Shown here in pieces: positions 61,233 through 64,000 of a stretch of 64,000 nucleotides of DNA; the first letter of the stretch is position 1, and each line of letters opens with the position of its first letter. Below the pieces are notes generated by a model. It saw only the letters and a program-made list of their open reading frames with translations. It ran no database searches and was not told the DNA's origin. This stretch comes from Sphingobacteriaceae bacterium GW460-11-11-14-LB5 (GTDB taxonomy: Bacteria; Bacteroidota; Bacteroidia; Sphingobacteriales; Sphingobacteriaceae). The position numbers and the translations under genes were made by a program. The DNA lies in contig CP021237.1 of NCBI GenBank assembly GCA_002151545.1, forward strand, positions 2,480,001 to 2,544,000, given 5' to 3'.

Positions 61233-63164
61233 CTACCAATAAGGATTTTGAACTAAGTTTGGATTTACCACCAGATCGTAGCTTTTTATTGGCCATAAAT
61301 AATCTTTTAAACCAAATACCGGGATAAACTGTGTAGTTGGACGATAGTAATTCACCGCTTCTGCATTGTTTATACTCCAGCCTTGGATCGGATTATTTAA
61401 AACCGCCTGAAGTTCTTTCCATCTTCTTAAATCCCAGCCGCTCTGACCTTCAAAACAAAGCTCAATTCTTCTTTCCTGGTGGATAATCTGTCGCAACCCT
61501 TCTTTGGTATTAAATTTATTCGGATTTTTGGAAAAGTTTGTCCACGAGGCTTGTACACCTTGTAAACCAGCTCTTTGCCTCACTTTATCCACATAAGTAA
61601 ACACTTCTGCGGTAGGCCCATTCACCTCGTTTAATGCTTCTGCATATAGTAAATATAATCCAGCCAATCTGATCAAAGGCAAACGGAAGGCTGAAGGTTG
61701 AAAACCATCATCATAAACAGATGCATAACTAACCAGTTTTTTAGGCCAATAACCCGTAATATTTAACCTGATGTTATCACTTGGTGCCGCAAATCCGCTA
61801 CCTCTTGCTGATACATAATACAAAGGATTAGCCGGGTCGTCCTGATTATTTCTTCCATTTCCAAACCAGATACCTCCGTCAAAAGCAATATCTGCGTAAA
61901 AACGGGTTTCGCGGGCGAAATGGCCTTTTATCGTTTCGTAACCCTGCTGAATGTAATATCTGCTGGCATTGTCGCCAGCTTTAATGGTATTCCTGCCGGC
62001 ATAATCCCAGGTTTTATCTTCCGTAATCGGCACCCCGTTAACTGTATAAAAAAGTTCTTGGGTACTTATTGGAGCCGAAAAAGTAGAAGGATTGGAAAAA
62101 TTATTGACCGCAGATTTTGCCGTGAGCCTAGGCGTTGCAAATCCTTGATAATTAAATTCCGGGTTTGATGCCCAAATGATTTCCGGATTCAACTCCCACC
62201 TTTCTGCTACAGCATTCTGTACATCTAATTCTCTTTTTAACGAATCGGATAATTTGCCCACTGTTGATGGCGAATTGAAGGTATACAATTTAATTCCTTG
62301 TGCTTCGGCAGCGGTAATGGCAACTTTCGCCGCATCAGCCGCTTTCTTCCATTTCTGCGCATCATAAGCTGCAGGGAAAAGGCTAACACCATCTTTATCT
62401 TTAAAACTCACATAATCAGGATTGCCGTTAAAAAGCGGACTTGCCGCTGTAGTTAATACATCAGCCTTTACCGAAAGTGCAATTACACTGGTTACCCTGC
62501 CCAACTCAGTTGCCTGACTTGTAATCACTGCAGGTAGATCAGGAATAGCCTCATCTAATAGTGAAATGATATAATCTACCGTTTCATTTACCGGAGCTCT
62601 TTTAATCCTTACCTCGTCAGTGGTACTGTTTATGGCTAAATTGTTTTTAATTAGTGGTATTGGACCATACATTTTAAATAACACATAATGATAGTAGGCC
62701 TTTAAAAATTTAGTTTCTGCTGTCCAGCGTTTCTTTTCGGTAGCACCTAAATCAATAGGCTTATCGATATTCTCGAGCATAATGTTACAGATCCTGATGG
62801 AGCGCCAGAGGCTGTAACTTCCTTCTTCTCCATCCCAGGTGTTTAGTCCTGGTTTTGCAGCCGTTTGTGTTCCTCTCAATAAATTAAAGCCTGTTCGGTT
62901 AAAACCTTGAAAATTATCAAGTGTATTCGAGTAAATCAGTTCTGATGAAGTGGTAAAACTTGGATTTGAAGCCACATCGTTCATCCGTTGCAGATAGGCA
63001 TAACACGAATACAGGTAGTTTTCGGCTTCATTTCTGTTTCTGAAGGCATAATCAAGCGTACCAATATCATCAGGTGTTACATCCAGGTACTTTTTACAGG
63101 ATACCATGCTGCAAAGCACTAAAACAATGCAACTGTATGTGAAATATTTTTTTATCGTTTTCAT
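61233..63164 (-). CDS. SusD-like outer-membrane glycan-binding lipoprotein (PUL B)
   Basis: The 643-residue lipoprotein (LCSMVSCKKYLDVTPDD) is a RagB/SusD family member. Hallmarks are FRNRNEAENYLYSCYAYLQR, TAETKFLKAYYHYVLFKMYG, LAGLYLLYAEALNEVNGP, QERRIELCFEGQSGWDLRRW and the ending LVVNPNLVQNPYW. It is longer than the PUL A SusD proteins. Its ATG overlaps the susC stop by one base (TAATG), so the pair is translationally coupled. It would help the SusC barrel catch glycan fragments. Confidence 0.93.
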   Translation of the reverse strand: MKTIKKYFTYSCIVLVLCSMVSCKKYLDVTPDDIGTLDYAFRNRNEAENYLYSCYAYLQRMNDVASNPSFTTSSELIYSNTLDNFQGFNRTGFNLLRGTQTAAKPGLNTWDGEEGSYSLWRSIRICNIMLENIDKPIDLGATEKKRWTAETKFLKAYYHYVLFKMYGPIPLIKNNLAINSTTDEVRIKRAPVNETVDYIISLLDEAIPDLPAVITSQATELGRVTSVIALSVKADVLTTAASPLFNGNPDYVSFKDKDGVSLFPAAYDAQKWKKAADAAKVAITAAEAQGIKLYTFNSPSTVGKLSDSLKRELDVQNAVAERWELNPEIIWASNPEFNYQGFATPRLTAKSAVNNFSNPSTFSAPISTQELFYTVNGVPITEDKTWDYAGRNTIKAGDNASRYYIQQGYETIKGHFARETRFYADIAFDGGIWFGNGRNNQDDPANPLYYVSARGSGFAAPSDNIRLNITGYWPKKLVSYASVYDDGFQPSAFRLPLIRLAGLYLLYAEALNEVNGPTAEVFTYVDKVRQRAGLQGVQASWTNFSKNPNKFNTKEGLRQIIHQERRIELCFEGQSGWDLRRWKELQAVLNNPIQGWSINNAEAVNYYRPTTQFIPVFGLKDYLWPIKSYDLVVNPNLVQNPYW

Positions 63165-64000
63165 TATAAGGTTACGTTAAGACCAACATTGAATACCTTT
63201 TGTATTGGATAGGCAAAACCGTTTCCACCTTGCTCCGGATCCCACATTTTAAAAGGACTCCAGGTAAGCAGGTTTAGCCCGTTGAAATAAATCCGGCAGG
63301 AATTCAGCTTTATTTTAGTAGAAATGCGCTGAGGCAGGGTATATCCAAATTCTACAGATTTCAAGCGCATTAAGCGGCCATTTCTCATCCACCAGGTGCT
63401 CGTTTGTGCATTATTTTCTAAATCGGCAGCATTAACAGCAAGCCTTGGATAAAGCGCATATAAATTCTGGTTTTCCGGCGACCAGTGATTCTCTGCAAAA
63501 TCTTTCAATAATTGAGTATTACCTAGAATATATTGCTGATTGCTCGGCACAAAAGGACTTACCCGGGTTGGATCGATAAAGAAAGTCATCCTATCCTGTC
63601 CGGTAAAAAAGGCAGAAAGATCGAAACCTTTGTATGATGAACTGAAACCAAAGCCATATACCACTTCAGGAGATTGAGGGAAACCGATATAAGCTTTATC
63701 AGCATCATCAATTCTACCATCGTTATTTAAATCGCGGTACTTAATATCACCCGCTCGTGGTGCTTTACCATTTGCAGAGAAAATCTGTGTTGGCGAGTTT
63801 TGTACTTCTTTATCATCAACAAACAGGCGTTCGGCTATATAACCAAAATTTCTGCTAATGGGCTGTCCGGTGGTATAACGGTAAGACTCTGCCCATTGCG
63901 GTTCTTCATAATTAATGTATTTGTTTTTGGCGAAAGTTAAATTAGAGCGTACGGCGAAAGAAAATGCATTCACATTAAACTTATAATCTAACGATAAATC
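63164..64000 (-). CDS. SusC-like TonB-dependent importer, C-terminal part (PUL B)
   Basis: The frame is open through the window end (upstream codons read DLSLDYKFN before the GTG at 63973), so only the last ~279 residues of the barrel are visible. They contain the usual ISRNFGYIAERLF, GDIKYRDLNNDGRIDDADK and SVEFGYTLPQRISTKI segments, and end in the aromatic-terminated VFNVGLNVTL. The rest, including plug and TonB box, lies outside. It pairs with the SusD at 61233. Confidence 0.93.
   Translation of the reverse strand, partial: DLSLDYKFNVNAFSFAVRSNLTFAKNKYINYEEPQWAESYRYTTGQPISRNFGYIAERLFVDDKEVQNSPTQIFSANGKAPRAGDIKYRDLNNDGRIDDADKAYIGFPQSPEVVYGFGFSSSYKGFDLSAFFTGQDRMTFFIDPTRVSPFVPSNQQYILGNTQLLKDFAENHWSPENQNLYALYPRLAVNAADLENNAQTSTWWMRNGRLMRLKSVEFGYTLPQRISTKIKLNSCRIYFNGLNLLTWSPFKMWDPEQGGNGFAYPIQKVFNVGLNVTL

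Noticed and set aside
1..64000. tRNA, rRNA and known riboswitches
   Set aside because: No cloverleaf with TTCGA-type arm, no rRNA-like stretch and no recognisable riboswitch core was seen by eye; a covariance search was not possible.

Overview
The window looks like chromosomal DNA of a soil or freshwater Bacteroidota bacterium of the Sphingobacteriaceae, most like Pedobacter. This is inferred from the repeated SusC/SusD pairs, a hybrid two-component regulator, many SPI/SPII signal peptides ending in AQ or in a cysteine followed by lysines, the near absence of Shine-Dalgarno sequences, and low to medium GC. No rRNA, tRNA, CRISPR array or intact insertion sequence was seen.

The left part (1-29 kb) is mixed housekeeping and accessory content. 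It holds a truncated PLP enzyme, then a tightly coupled five-gene run (pxpB-pxpC-pxpA, an NRAMP-related transporter, an M1 aminopeptidase) that links peptide trimming to 5-oxoproline hydrolysis. After this come an SGNH hydrolase, a MutL/MORC-like GHKL ATPase, a FimB/Mfa2-like lipoprotein, a Na+/H+ antiporter, a 7TM-DISM receptor with a DNA-binding tail, a small zipper protein next to a CheY-like receiver, cysE-cysM, and a two-gene unit of a heparinase II/III-like protein with a PVC-type c-heme dehydrogenase. Small membrane proteins, a front-end-type fatty acid desaturase, an SGNH hydrolase, an esterase and a HAD phosphatase follow. At 24.9-25.4 kb there are three copies of a ~90 bp palindromic repeat and a 7/8-bp tandem repeat.

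The right part (29-64 kb) is two polysaccharide utilisation loci (PULs) facing one regulator. PUL A (46742 down to 29229, minus strand) has two tandem SusC/SusD pairs, an orphan GH29 C-terminal-like domain, a metzincin-type zinc protease, an M60-like (mucin-type) zinc peptidase, two GH29 fucosidases and a GH20 hexosaminidase. A hybrid two-component system (47364-51461, plus strand) lies divergent from PUL A. PUL B (window end down to 51826, minus strand) has a SusC/SusD pair, two surface lipoproteins (DUF4959/DUF5000 type and DUF4998 type), a GH95 fucosidase and two clan GH-D alpha-galactosidase-like enzymes. Together they suggest capture and dismantling of fucosylated, galactosylated glycoproteins: the peptidases cut the protein, exo-glycosidases remove Fuc, Gal and GlcNAc/GalNAc caps, and SusCD pairs import the products. 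The substrate is inferred, not shown.

The points most worth a second look are the M60/metzincin/fucosidase PUL with a SusC that lacks the usual N-terminal domain, the NRAMP-like protein without metal ligands in the 5-oxoprolinase operon, the orphan GH29 C-terminal domain, and the intergenic palindromic repeats.
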